From: Climacium dendroides
Lineage: Eukaryota > Streptophyta > Bryopsida > Hypnales > Climaciaceae
Assembly (NCBI GenBank): GCA_950106755.1
Contig: OX467089.1
Span: 16,783,345 to 16,847,344, forward strand
Reading direction: 5' to 3'
Length of the DNA: 64,000 bases
Shown: positions 1 through 11,579 of the stretch, piece after piece
Layout: the number at the start of each line of letters is the position of its first letter
How positions within the stretch are numbered: position 1 is the first letter of the stretch
The notes under the pieces: model-generated
The model's input: the letters and a program-made list of their open reading frames with translations, nothing else
What the model was told of the DNA's origin: nothing
Databases searched by the model: none
Program-made: the position numbers and the translations under genes

Positions 1-465
1 GATCTTTGCGGGTCCGGCATCATGCTTGGCTTAGATTAAGACTCCCGTATCTGTGATTCTCGAGTCGCCCCAATTCCGACAGTGATTAGTCCTACTTATA
101 TGCACAAGGGTTCTCTAAAGCCGAGTTATATCATTTTGGGTCCCGAAGTCGGAGGCCTTCAGAATAGGTTAGTCAAAACCATGCATGGCTCTCTGACCGC
201 GGCCCTTGTCTCGGTCCCAAGACGTTCTCTATAGGTCCGGCATCATGCCTGAACAGGACTCTCATATCTGTGATTCTCGAGTCACCCCACTTCCGACAGT
301 GATATTCTTGCTTATGAACACAAAGGTTCTTTGTAAGCCGAGATATGGCATTTTGGGTCCTGAAGTCGAAGGCCTTCGGATTAGATTAGTTAGAACCATG
401 CATGGCACCGTCATCTGGACACCTATCTTGGTCCCGAGACGTCCTCTGCGGGTCTAATGCCATGC
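1..465. repeat. Tandem repeat, period about 223 bp (two units plus start of a third)
   Basis: The phrase ggtccggcatcatgc occurs at 11 and again at 234, and a related gcgggtctaatgcc begins the third unit near 449. Between them the two units align along their whole length (for example tctgtgattctcgagtc, ttttgggtcc, gaagtcg and accatgcatggc recur in the same order). The left end is cut by the window edge, so the array may be longer. It lies directly upstream of a TATA box and of the ParB-methyltransferase gene, so it could be promoter-proximal repeats or the edge of a mobile element. An open frame of 83 codons inside it has no recognisable product. Confidence 0.85.
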
Positions 466-550
466 ATGGATATCATGGTAGTCGCAATTTTCTCCCCTTT
501 GATGCTTTACGCAATTTCCTCCCCTTCATGCTTTTCGCATAGTCAAGTCC

Positions 551-560
551 TTATAAATAC
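551..560 (+). promoter_or_regulatory. Candidate TATA box upstream of the ParB-methyltransferase gene
   Basis: TATAAATA at 552-559 follows the 223-bp repeats and precedes the first recognisable exon (825) by about 270 bp. The spacing suits a promoter followed by a 5' leader and an intron whose acceptor is ttccatctccag at 824. The start codon was not identified, so this is a positional inference. Confidence 0.35.
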
Positions 561-1364
561 TATCCCAAACCCAAAAGGATTTTAAAACCCAATCATCTAA
601 GCATGGATCATCAGTTATAGACAGTCTTGGCATTATTTTTATCCTGCATAGTGATTATCCCTGAGTATGGTATGATATTGATGGCACTCACATTGGTATG
701 AATCTTACAAGTACAACTGCATCACATTATGAATAGATAATTGCATTGAAGTAAATTTGTCTTGATTTGTTGGGATGAATGATTGTCTTTGTTATGCCCG
801 GATTCTACTTATTTCCATCTCCAGGTTGAAATTCATGAGAGTGTTGTTGAAGTTGAAAACGTTCTAGATCCTACTCCTGCGGCCATGGAGATTGTAATGG
901 CAGATATAGATGCCGACATTTGATTCCGAGAGAAGCAACCAAGGGTACCATACGATCTTCAAAATCTGATTCTGGAACTTCAGGAGGGAGTAGATGACCT
1001 TTACAGTTTGGGGCTGACAGATACTTCAGAGTCCTGTTGTACGTCTGTTGGGTCTGGGGACCAGGATCTTATATTTGCTGATGATGTGTCATTCAGGCTT
1101 ACTACTCTAGAGGATATCATTTTATATTGATTTGGAAGATACATTGTGTTCACTAGAGAGTGCGGTTTGTGGACATGTGATTGATGATGTAACGTTTATA
1201 AATTACTCGTTCTATTATATTCAAAATGTCGGACTCCATTCTAAATCACTATGATTGAAAATCCTGTTGTCAATTACTAATTTACATTACAAGATACCTC
1301 TCATTGCATTTGTATATAAAATGTATATGACATTTGCAACTCCATTGTCTTGTTCAATCTGCAG

Positions 1365-2011
1365 GAGCCTGCATCCCAGAAATCTCCATCAAGAGCATTG
1401 TCTATGACTGCTAGGGCTCATGCACCTACAGGTGACAGGGAGGATGACGAGGGTGAAGCTGAGGAGATATCAATTTCAGGGGTTCAGCCGTACTACATGG
1501 AAGATGAAATTCGAAAATCGCAGACGATGGACATTGTGTCCATCATTCATAGCTTGAGATTGACATCCAGTGACTAGTCAAGACTGAAGATACCTTTATG
1601 TCGTCTAGTTCCAATGCCCATGGTATGGCCCACACTCTCGTGCGATTTGATGTTGTTGGAGAACCAATTTAGTCGAGGATACGAGGAGGGCGCAAGAGTC
1701 TTCTATGTCTCAATATCGAATGAGGCAGGTGAGATGGCAGTATTTACCGATGTTGAGAAGAAAGAATGGAGACCTACATGGAATGTAGTGAATGATGAGT
1801 TTAACGAGAAGCTTGAGCAGACTGTCCTGAAGCATTTGGTGGACTACAAGTTTTTTGTCTGCGATGGGAATCATAGACGAATCACCTGGATGAATCACAT
1901 TGAGCGCCTCCACAGAGCAAATCGCGATTGGCACATTTGTGTGGACTCAATAGTCCTAGACACAAGGCATCGGATTGGAGTTGCAATGCAGGCAATGCAC
2001 GATATTAACAA
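1365..2011 (+). other. ParB/sulfiredoxin-like domain exon
   Basis: After an acidic stretch (REDDEGEAEEISISG) the exon runs through a TAG at 1575-1577 into a region ending VCDGNHRRITWMNHIERL. The DGNHR core matches the conserved D-G-x-H-R motif of the ParB N-terminal nuclease/CTPase-like fold. The stop lies between blocks that read in one frame (ORF starts at 1350 and 1614 are 264 bp apart), so a single CAG-to-TAG change would explain it; a short intron is the alternative. The 3' border shows AA followed by ATGAGT. A normal GTGAGT there would join in phase to the exon at 2133, giving DINK then HTENSHVKTNVV. Confidence 0.6.
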
Positions 2012-4414
2012 ATGAGTATACACCAACCTCATTGTTATCGTTCGCAGTCATCTATCAAAATAATTTTCTTCAACAATGCTCTATTTTCTGGAGTTATTCC
2101 TCAGGTTAATCTTAATTTTTTATTTATTGCAGACATACCGAGAACTCACATGTCAAAACCAACGTGGTTCATACACTCTACCACGTCCAGAAGTATGGGG
2201 TACTTGAGCTTGAGAAATTTCATGAAATGCTGAGTCCTGAAGAGAAGGCAAAATGTCAACAGAATACACGAAAGTCGTGGTATTCTATGCCCTTGGATGT
2301 CTTCACATCATTTATTTTTAAGGTATGAATGTGATTAGTAACATGAACTCATATTCAAATTTCATGAAGCACTCAAACTTAGTATCATGCATTCAATTGA
2401 TATCAATTGTGGAGTCCTCTATGTTTGTTCAGCAAGAGATAGCCACAATTGTTGATGCGGCAGTCCGAAAGTATCATGACACTCTTGAAGATGAGGTTAC
2501 AAGAGAGGGAGTTGTCCATGCTATGAGGGCATCGATTAAGGATTCCACAGAGAAGCTATACAAGAAGCTCTCAAAAATTGTAGCCGTTGCAAATCCGGCA
2601 TTGGGACCTGACTGGTTGAAAGAGGTATTTTCATAGAACCATTGGTTTTGTTCTTCATCCTTTTGTCTCTTCTTTAGTGACGATGCCTTTTTATTTCTGG
2701 ATGCAGATAGAGCGACATTGGAGCCTTTTTGCTGTTCCTGAGTTGACTCTAGAGAAGTTACAGTTGATTGCAACAGCAAACGTCTCTCCGAACTTAAAAG
2801 TCAGGTGGCTCAAGTGGATGAATGCTTCCGGTCCCTCTCGTGAGGCCCGCCGATTTCCACCTCGTCCTGTGAATGAGGAGAGGTTGACTCAATTTCTTGC
2901 TAGAGCGTGCTGGTATGCTGGGGTAAGAGTTATATCTCATGATTTCATTATTGAAATTAATACATTACTATTTTACATTTTGTGTTGCACAACTTAGTCT
3001 CAATGTGTTTACATTTACTTTTTCAGATCGAGGAGTCAACCAACGACATGTTTGACTCAATCATTCGGGCTGACAATATTCCAAACAGTATGAGCATTCC
3101 AAGCGAACCAATGACATTGCTTGAGTACATTGAGAGCTGGCGGATGAAGCTTTGGGATATTGCTTTCACTGGTGTTTTCAAGGGTATTGACCCCTTCAAG
3201 AAGTCAAACAATTTCAAGGAATTCAGAGGGTCGGCGTTGGTTGTCAAGCGTGTGATTTACAGGTGTTTTTCATTGTCTAGAACATCTTGTGGCATTTTAA
3301 TTCATTGGGACAATCATGTTGTAATCATATTTGGAGGGTCCAATGCACTATCCTTGTGCCTTCATTCTTTCCTCTTATGAATATGTTGCAAACGTTCTCG
3401 CATTCCTTAGATGAAGTGGGACATGATTTAGCCCTAGTATTTCTTTCCCTCTCACCCTCTACACTATTGTAGAAGTAGAGGCTGGACTTCATTCTCATAT
3501 GACATAGTTGCAGGTAGTTAGGTTCATTCATTTTCATACATTTCAAGGTCAGCGTGACTTAGTTTATTGTACTGTCACTTATTCTTATATAGGTAGTTGA
3601 CTAATTCTGCATTGAACGCAGGTATTTCAAGTTTGAGCTATACAACAAGAAGGCAATTGCGAAGGCAGATTTACCATCGTTTTTGACTACTTGGTTAGAT
3701 CGGTCTTCTCCGGACTGCATGTTTTCTCCCATGCAATTGACGAAGTGGACAAGTCCACATCTACAAGCGTGTCCTTGGTATATAGAATGCATCTTTGGGA
3801 CTACTCCGCTAGAGGAGGAGGCTCTATTCCAGACCTTGAAGGATGCTGCTATTGTTGATGCTGAGTTCGATGAGTTTGCTCATCTTGATCTAGAGATGCG
3901 AGCAAGATGCATCCAAAGGCGAGAGGTCTCTGATAGAAAAAAGCTAGAGAAGCTTGAAGAATCACAGAGGAAGACCGACGACATCAGGAAGAAGCGACAG
4001 GCAACCCAATCTGAGAAGGCCCAAGAGAAGGGGAAAAAGAAGGGTACCAAGAGGAAGGCCGAAACTCCTAACCCCGAACCAGCTACAAGTACAGCTGAGG
4101 TGAAAGAAGGGTCCTCAGGGTTTTCGCTTACTCAAGAGCGCTTGGTCCACGGGCTTACTCCGTCATCTCACTACCCTATGCATGATGTAGACGAGTGCAT
4201 ATTGAACCTATCACTGTCCGCTTTACCAAGTGAGAAGAAAGCATTTGATGACATGAATGCGTTCCTTGCAATGGTACATTTCAAGCAAGCCCTACATTCA
4301 TATATTTTTCGCTTTCTTGTAATCATTCACATACTAGTGCAATTTCATCAACTCCCTTTTGAAGTTCTATGTGCCTATACTATGTTTGTAATTATCCCTC
4401 ATATTTTCCTACAG

Positions 4415-5424
4415 CATTCGAGTGACAAACAACGCTTCTTCAATGGAGTCCTGAAGCGTAAGGCTGCAGTGGACTTGGTCATTGTGGGTGTTCCTGAAGG
4501 CCTTCATATTCCTACACTCTCGACTCTTCCTGCACCTATACCAAAGTGGAACGTATTTGCAGATGATTGGTTAGTGCCAATCTTTGACTTTGCCGAAGCA
4601 TACCTCCATGACTATGGAGGTATTCTAGTAATATATCCAGCCCTCTCTCGTGCCCATAGAAGCCAACTTCTTGGTTGTTGCCAAGGATACAAATTCAAGA
4701 TACTTCGGACATGGTTCGGCATGAACCGCCTTCACCTAATGTCTCCAGCAGACAATACTAAGACGGTAATGTACTGACCCACATCTATGTGTGCTTGAAT
4801 GATTTCCTGCAATAGTGTTTAATCCTCACTTCTTGGTTGTTGCAGACTATGCGGTTCTCCATATCTCTCATTGTAAAAGAGAACGAACCGAAGTCCGAGG
4901 ATAACTACCCCTTCCAATACGTGGAATCCCACGGTGCTGTGGGTATTAATGTGGGTAAGGATGACATTCTGCAGAATTTCTGCAACAAGAATGACGTGAC
5001 CATGAATGGAGATATACCATGGCAGGGACCTCGAGAGAAATCTCGGGAATTCATGCAGATGCTTGTGGAAGCATGCAACAAACCAGGGGACGTTGTGGTC
5101 GACTGCACAGCCGCTACAGGTACTTTGGCATTAACTTACCACTGTTAGGATCATCAATTTCAGCACTCGGTTGTTTTCCCTTCGTCCTCCTCCTTATACT
5201 TATTTCATATTTTCAGGTGCAACCATCCAAGCTTGCCGTGCCACACTGCGACATATTCTTGCATTCGAGGAGGATAAGGCTATATTTGCTGCACTTATTG
5301 CTCCAATTATACGCACGGTCATCGGTCCCAGCCCTAAACCACCTGAACCAGCTGATGTACCAATTGATTTGGATGAGGACGAAGTCCCCGTTCAAGCTAT
5401 TGTGAAGACTACTAGATTCCGTAA
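4415..5424 (+). other. Beta-class DNA amino-methyltransferase domain (three exons)
   Basis: Exons 4415-4765, 4846-5119 and 5217-5424 join in phase. The first carries VDLVIVGVPEG where active enzymes have D-L-I-x-x-D-P-P-Y-G (motif IV), followed by a GGILVIYP strand. The second ends with PWQGPREKSREFM and PGDVVVDCTAATG, and the third continues GATIQACRATLRHILAFEED. This corresponds to motif X (K-S/P-x-x-x-x), motif I (D-x-F-x-G-x-G type loop) and the acidic residue after beta-2 that binds the AdoMet ribose. The order IV to X to I is that of the beta group of N4-cytosine/N6-adenine methyltransferases. The catalytic DPPY is not present as such, so activity is doubtful. A proline-rich and acidic tail (PKPPEPADVPIDLDEDEV) follows. 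Confidence 0.7.
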
Positions 5425-5877
5425 GTAAGTCATCCTGTGACTTTTTTCCTCTTCGCATGATGAAATACGTCAGTTTCTAACCGTCTGACTTACATGTGGA
5501 TAACTTGGTTTTCCAGACAAGCCCACGGCGTAATAACAATGGCAAATGTCCCTTTCTTTTCTCATCCTCAATTCTTTCCTAGTCCACCGAAGCCATTTAC
5601 CCTCCCCGTGTATGCTGATGCATTGGCTCACGAATTTGCTGCCCTGAATCCTAGACCACGAGCTAGGGCCCACCTAGTTGACCCCCGTGCTCTTAACTTT
5701 ATAGATGAATTCGCAGTACAATCAGATTCACAGACATTAGATAGTGAGGGCAGTTCGATCTCTGCGAAGTATGTATGAACTGATCATGTAGGGTTCTTGG
5801 TGTTTTCAACACATGGTTATAAAACTTACAATTCCATGCCTTTTTCGTTTTCTCTTCGTATGGCTTCTTACAGGTGA

Positions 5878-6520
5878 AGTTGGAATCTACTTACATGCAG
5901 TATGCTTTTCTTCATGTTTAGGCAAGTCACTTGCTGTATCTTGGGAGACCATGTGTGCTGCTGCAATTACTGAATCTCCTTTTCACTTGTGTCTAAACTA
6001 AAGTTTCTATCCACTGTAACTATGTTTGATTAATAATTACTACATGTTTATGTTGCTAGAAATATCCAATCCATATGTCATTTCATATGACATTTACATT
6101 CATTTGCAAAATGAACAAAATGGCATGTTTTTATTCTACAATATTGGCAATTAATTAATTTAGATTACCGCAATGTTGAAATTGACAGAGGAATAAAGTT
6201 TCAATCTAAACTTGAATTCCGTTTTCTGCGGGGGTTTCCACAATTGCTAGGTGCCATAGTAAACCCTTGCAAACTACAGAACTCTTCAGCAACCCTTCTC
6301 CTTGTATCATGCCCTACATTTCATGACCACCCTTCCCAACTACCAACTTGTTCCAAGCACTCATGAACCGTTGTTATATTCTGTAAGAGTCTACGTATAT
6401 GTTGTAGTTCGACAAATCCAATCTGAAATGCTATTTCTAATCTCTAATGCCACGGTGGCCGGACCCTAAACACTTCCACGGTCATAGGGGAAGTTATTCC
6501 CACAGAAAAAGAATCTTCAA
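5878..6520. other. Gene-free stretch after the methyltransferase gene
   Basis: AT-rich non-coding sequence. I see no domain, tRNA fold or repeat here. It presumably includes the 3' untranslated region of the upstream gene. Confidence 0.5.
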
Positions 6521-6526
6521 TTTCTC

Positions 6527-7128
6527 TTGCATCATTTGAGATTGAATGAGATTATTTTTCTACAATACATCCTTTATACTCCATTTCATCTAATATGTTT
6601 TCTTAATAATTCTTTTTTATCTCTATTTCATCCATTCTTTTCATCCATTCTTCCTTATACTTCTTCCATCCTAAACCCTTTTATCACCTTTTCCCATCCT
6701 TCCCTTCATCTATTTCTACTATCAACTCCATCTTATTTTACCCTAAAAATTTAACAGTTCTCAACTCATCCTTCATCCATTTATCACTAGCTTTCATCCA
6801 ACTTTTATTCAAGTTCTTCAAATTTTTTCCTACCTTTTAAAAAGAGAAGCTCACTAGTCACCCTAATCGACTATACACACTATTACCAGCATTATCCATT
6901 TTTCACCTACTTTTTCATCCACTTCTCAAAATTTCATCCAACTTATGACATTGTTCATCCACTTTTTCATCCACCCTAAACCCTCATCCACTTTTTCGTC
7001 TACTCTTTCATCCCCTTTTCAAATACTTCATCGAATACATATACCAAGATTTCTTTTTCAAAATTTTGAAATCCATGCTCCACGCTCTATATTCTACGCT
7101 CTGCGCTCTATGCTCCTGCTCTACGCTC
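6527..7128 (+). repeat. Pyrimidine-rich tract with recurring TTTCATCCA-type words
   Basis: The plus strand is strongly biased to C and T over about 500 bp, with words such as tttcatcc, catccactttt and ttcatccaact repeated irregularly. It ends in a short array of related words (ctacgctctgcgctctatgctc) at about 7090-7128. Two open frames across it are low-complexity and are not called as genes. Such strand asymmetry can form triplex or unusual DNA structure, but no function can be read from the sequence. Confidence 0.6.
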
Positions 7129-7129
7129 G

Positions 7130-10100
7130 CATATCAGTATTCCCCATTTCAACACTATGGTGGATGTGGATGTGGGTGTAGATTGGCAAAGTAAGCAATG
7201 GTGAGTTGACCAAAATTGGAAGTGTCAAGCAAAGTCCACAACCATTAGTGATGATCATGTCTTAAGGAGTATCAGAGTTAGGCACATGACCTTCTTTATC
7301 CATGACAACGGTTTCCTATTGTCCTTATCCAAGACAAACTTCTAAGCAAGTAGCTTTATTATTTTGAGGAGGGTGCACGGATGTAGAGCCTTGAGGTTGT
7401 TGACTCTTGCAATGTCTAAGTGCATTGTTTGCCAGCGATTGGTGAATGCTTGCCTTCACGTTGGGCAACAAAGTTGCAGACAACATTTCTTTTGAGGTAC
7501 CACAGTCAGCACTGCATTCTTTGTGATTTTCAAAAGCTACAAGGATGTGCAATTGCATGAAGAGGGTAGAGCTGGTAGCGATGCGGTGTACTAAAATCCA
7601 GTGATTTTTTGAGCATGTGTACGTCACTTTTAGTGGCAGTGACTGCAATTGTAGAGGTGCCAACAACCTAGCGTCACCATTGAGGTGTAATGACCCAATT
7701 GTCTGCAGAGATGACGGTCCACTTTCTGCAAAGCAATATTCAGCCTTTGTATAGGAGTGTAAGATGTAAGTGGTGTTGTTCTTTCAGCATGTTCAGGGAT
7801 ATGGAATCGCTCTTTCAGATCCCAAGCTCACGCTTCCATTTCAAGGTGTGCACCACATGTCTTCAAGAATGATTTTCAAGCAAATAAGGTAAACTCTACC
7901 ATTACGAAGATACAAACTCCCAAGACAAAGTAGGTGATCAATACTTGGTGATATGGAAGAAGACACGTGCCTAGCGTGAAGATATAAATTGCAATCGTGA
8001 ACAAGTGACCACAAACTATGTTGGTGGAGTAAGATCGTTGTTGCATGAAAGCGGAGGTTTAGAATGTCAAGTCGGTAACGTTTGCTACTTGGTTGACTGC
8101 AAAGGATAAGAAGTTTGAGGCAATGCACATGTTGTTTTGAAGTTACTGTTGTTGCATGTGTCTAAGTGCTGGTTCCATTTGAGGCCCTTCAAAAAAGATC
8201 AAGCACACGATGAAAGGTTACCAAACTATAAGTGTTTGCTGGCTTGCAACACATGCAGTATCTCTTTGCAATGTCTTCACGAAGTACAAGGTTAGCAACA
8301 ACTTGGGAATGTTGATGACTCTGTGAATAAGTTGTTTATAGGGGTATAGAGAAAGAAAGATACATGTGCACGTGGAGAAGCATACTTAGAGAGATTTAGA
8401 AAGCAAGTCGTGGAAGAAAAAACGAGAGTCAATAGCATGGAATGAATGCAATTGGGGAGGGCGTCACTCATACACCGCTTCAGAACATGGGCGTACATGA
8501 TGAATGCTCAAACATGGCTCTTGCGACTATGGAAGGTGAAAACTTCCATGCATCTTGCACATAGAAGCGCAGCTTAGCAATGGTGAATAAGTTGTTCATG
8601 GTTAGCATTTTGGTTGCAAAGCTAGGTAGTGCTTCAGTGTCGTACTAGGAGGCCGAGATTGTGGAACACGCTTTTTCTGAAATGCAGCTTCTGGTCGTCA
8701 TGTCGTGAAATGGAATGTGTTCTTTAGTGACGGAAGGCCTCACAACTAAAGGTCAATTCTTTTTTATCTGGCAACAAGAAGCTAAGAAGTGACATTTTAT
8801 TACACACAAGAAGTGAATGGACAACCAGAGATCAACAATCAAGTACCTTTGTCATGCCTTATGTGAATGTCAAGCAGGAGGTACTACTTCATAAACAATT
8901 CCAAATTTGGGGATAATATTTGTCGAACTAAATTTATCGGAGGATTTTGTGTAGGTTAGCTGAGGCCCTAGTTGTTGTAGTAGATACAATCGGCATTGGG
9001 CAGGTGCCCCTAATTTTGCTAGTCCTCTAAGGTGATGTGGTGTGAAGGAAAGATGACGTAACAATCATAATAGTAGTCGAAGTAGTGCTAGTTTGAAGAG
9101 CAGCAAGGGACGGATTCTACTACGCACACGCCTCAGCAACAGTTTTTGTAAAGTGATGAACTGCACGGCAAGGGCATGTGCTATTGCTTTTAGCTTAATC
9201 ACTGACAATATGTGCGCTTCTATTCGCTACCGTAGCAGATATGCACGCCGTAGGACAAGGCACTCTTTAGATTGGCTTCTACTTATACTAAAGCACTGTT
9301 TGAGTAAGCTTCTTCCATCGATTAATTCTTCTGAAAGTATGAAAGTAGAGGCCGCAGCAGACATTGTTGTTGGGCAACAGCTCATACTACTCAAAGGATG
9401 TTCAGCACTTTGCGGATGACGTCTGCTTCATTGACAAGATCTGGTATAGCTTCTTCTCTCTTCATAACAGTTAGCCTTTATTGCTATTCTTTTGGAAGTT
9501 CTTGATACTGTACATTCCTTTTAAAAAGAAATGGACAATTTGATAGTCACCTTTGCAACTCATGTGTTCCGTGCCCTTCCAATGGATTAGGTAAACGATA
9601 GGGGAAATTGCACATGGGAATGAAAGCAGGGTCAACAAAGGATGGAAGTGTGGCCCGAAGTGGTATTCATGTGGCGTAGCATCAACAACCAGTTATACAA
9701 CACATGTCGTGTCTCCTTATCCAAAGGTACGTGAACCAAAAAACTTCGTGCACAACAAAGTCGTTGTTCTCTTGGAAGAAGTCCACATAAGGGTGGTTCC
9801 AAATTAACATGGACATGGCAAGCTCTTTTATTGTAGAATTAGTGACTATATGGTCTTTATGCTGCAAGTAGCAGTAGAAAAAATTAAGTGTTGACGTGCA
9901 AATAAGTGCACACTCTTATTATGTGACCTAATCTGAGAAGCTTCTTTGAAATACATCAATCTCATGAGAGATGACCTTAAAGATCTGGCATCGACTTCAT
10001 TGATTACTATGTATACCTTGTAGCTTGCTAACATGCATGGAATTACTATTTTCCATTTCATGCCTCATATGCTAGAACAAAGTGGTAGAAATTTTCTTTA

Positions 10101-10320
10101 GCATTACTGTGCATGCTCATGTAAAAAACATTTAGGAGATGATGCTATAGTAGAACACACCCATGCCACTATGATTGGTTGTGATGGTTGTCTACAACAT
10201 GTTGTTCGACATATGTGCTATTTGAAATACACGTACAACATGTAAGTAATCATGTTCGACTAAGCAAGTGAATGGGAGGAATGGTGTGCAAATGAACACT
10301 GCCAATAACACATTCATCAA
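7130..10320. other. No recognisable gene
   Basis: About 3.2 kb of mixed sequence with short open frames on both strands (for example 7325-7666 minus and 9093-9419 plus). None has a recognisable domain, a consistent splice structure or a coding neighbour in phase. It may be decayed transposon interior. Confidence 0.5.
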
Positions 10321-10697
10321 ACAACACTACAAGGAAATGGGGTTGTATACTACAAAAAGTTAATGAACATTTGTCTTTATTGACAAATAGGCTTAGTGAC
10401 TCGCGATTTTTGTCAATATGTCACTTCATTTTTGACAAGAACCTTTTCGCAAAATTTCTACTCTACCAGTGGCAGCTGAGAAACCCCTGTGAGGCATTCT
10501 CATGGTTTGTTGCTTTGCCGCCGAGTGATTGCGATGAGGCCAAGAAGCGTTTGTGACCCTCGATGGTTTGTTGCATCGTTGTTTTTGTGTGCTCCAATAC
10601 TCCCATTTTTTGTGAGCATGGGGAGCGCAAGTAATTAATTTGCAGATTGATGATATCTTGCCGCGCAATTACTACAGTGCAATTCAAGTAGCAGGTC

Positions 10698-11055
10698 CTC
10701 TAATTCATCTCGTTTTTATTGGCTTAGGAGGAGATTGGGAGTTTCATTGATTTAGCAAGAAGAATTTGAGTCGTCTTACGAACTAGGGTTTAGGCCTTTA
10801 ATTCATCCCTTTTTTCTTAGCTTAGGAGCAGATTGTTGCGAACTAGGGTTTTGGCCTCTAATTCATCCTGTTTTCCTTGGCTCAGGCCTCAAGAGCGGAT
10901 TGGGAGTTTCACCAATTGAGCAAGAAGAATTCGAGCTATTTTGCAAACTAGGGTTTAGGCCTCTAATTCATCTTGTTTTTTTGGCTCAGAAGCAGATTGG
11001 GAGTTTCACCGATTGAGTAAGAAGAATTTGAGCCGTATCGCGAACTAGGATTTAG
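10698..11055 (+). repeat. Four-unit tandem repeat, about 60-105 bp per unit, each ending in a telo-box-like motif
   Basis: Units begin at about 10698, 10796, 10856 and 10961 with a ct(c/t)taattcatc word. They contain gattgggagtttcac and agcaagaagaatt, and end in aactagggtttaggcc or a close variant. The second unit is shortened to about 60 bp by an internal deletion. AGGGTTTA is the plant telo-box, common just upstream of or inside first exons of plant housekeeping and organelle-related genes. Its place upstream of the OSB-like fragment suggests an amplified promoter or 5' leader. Confidence 0.75.
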
Positions 11056-11099
11056 TATTTTTGCTTGATAAGATTCTTTCAACTTGCAATTGGGAACTT

Positions 11100-11440
11100 G
11101 TGCTCAGAAAGCGTCCGCGATAGTGATAGCTTAGATGTTGGAAGTGAGAAAATGGCTGACGAGCTGGATGATGGTGAGATAGGATGATCATCTTGCTCTT
11201 CGTTGGACATTTCTTCATTTTTCCTTTGTAATGTTGCAACCCCATGTTTTGGTGGGTTGTTTTAGCTTTTCATTGGTTAATAACATGAGGTTTGTATGGC
11301 AGATGATACAGAATGGGAGCCATTGAAACACAAAGCAATGCAGTGGAACCAATCAGGAGTTCAACAACTGTGTTGTTACAAGAGCTTTCTGTATACATAT
11401 TGGAGTGGCCTAAGCTAATAATGAAAGTTACCACAAGTGC
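11100..11440 (+). pseudogene. Candidate 5' exons of the OSB-like locus (uncertain)
   Basis: A frame reading DVGSEKMADELDD ends at a plausible donor (GATGATG|gtgaga) near 11,170. After an acceptor (gtatggcag) near 11,302 it continues in phase as DTEWEPLKHKAMQW to a stop near 11,420. The join is acidic and plausible, but matches no family I can name. It is listed because it lies between the telo-box repeats and the OSB PDF exons on the same strand. It may be unrelated. Confidence 0.2.
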
Positions 11441-11579
11441 GGCTCCTTCTGAGGTATATTACTCCTTGTATATTTGTATTGCCATGATTGTATGCAATAT
11501 TTGTCAGTGGATTTCATTTTATCCAAGCATTGGAGCTTTACGTAGAGTCTGTGCTTTGTGCATGTAACTAGCATTGGAA

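Larger units (their letters stand above)
825..5877 (+). pseudogene. ParB-like domain / beta-class DNA N-methyltransferase fusion, multi-exon, probably inactivated
   Basis: Exons read in order and in compatible phase: 825-about 1130, 1365-2011, 2133-2322, 2433-2624, 2707-2922, 3027-3262, 3622-4273, 4415-4765, 4846-5119, 5217-5424, 5517-5768 and 5874-5877 (stop). Most internal introns have GT..AG ends. The N-terminal third has a ParB/sulfiredoxin signature (VCDGNHRRITW). A lysine-rich linker at about 3900-4060 (KKGTKRKAE) could be nuclear-targeting. The C-terminal part follows the permuted beta-class order: a motif IV region, then motif X and the AdoMet loop. This architecture is known from phage and bacterial DNA methyltransferases. 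Lesions: TGA at 921-923, TAG at 1575-1577, an apparent frame change near 1120-1130, and ATGAGT in place of a GTGAGT donor at 2012. The start codon was not found. Apart from these, the coding exons 2133-5768 are open, so inactivation may be recent, or the upstream exons may be misread. Confidence 0.75.

Noticed and set aside
206..457. 83-codon open frame in the 223-bp tandem repeat
   Set aside because: It follows the repeat unit rather than a protein pattern; no domain and no splice context.
6527..7181. Two serine/phenylalanine-rich open frames (possible secreted peptides)
   Set aside because: They arise from the pyrimidine tract, where TTC, TCC and CAT codons are unavoidable.
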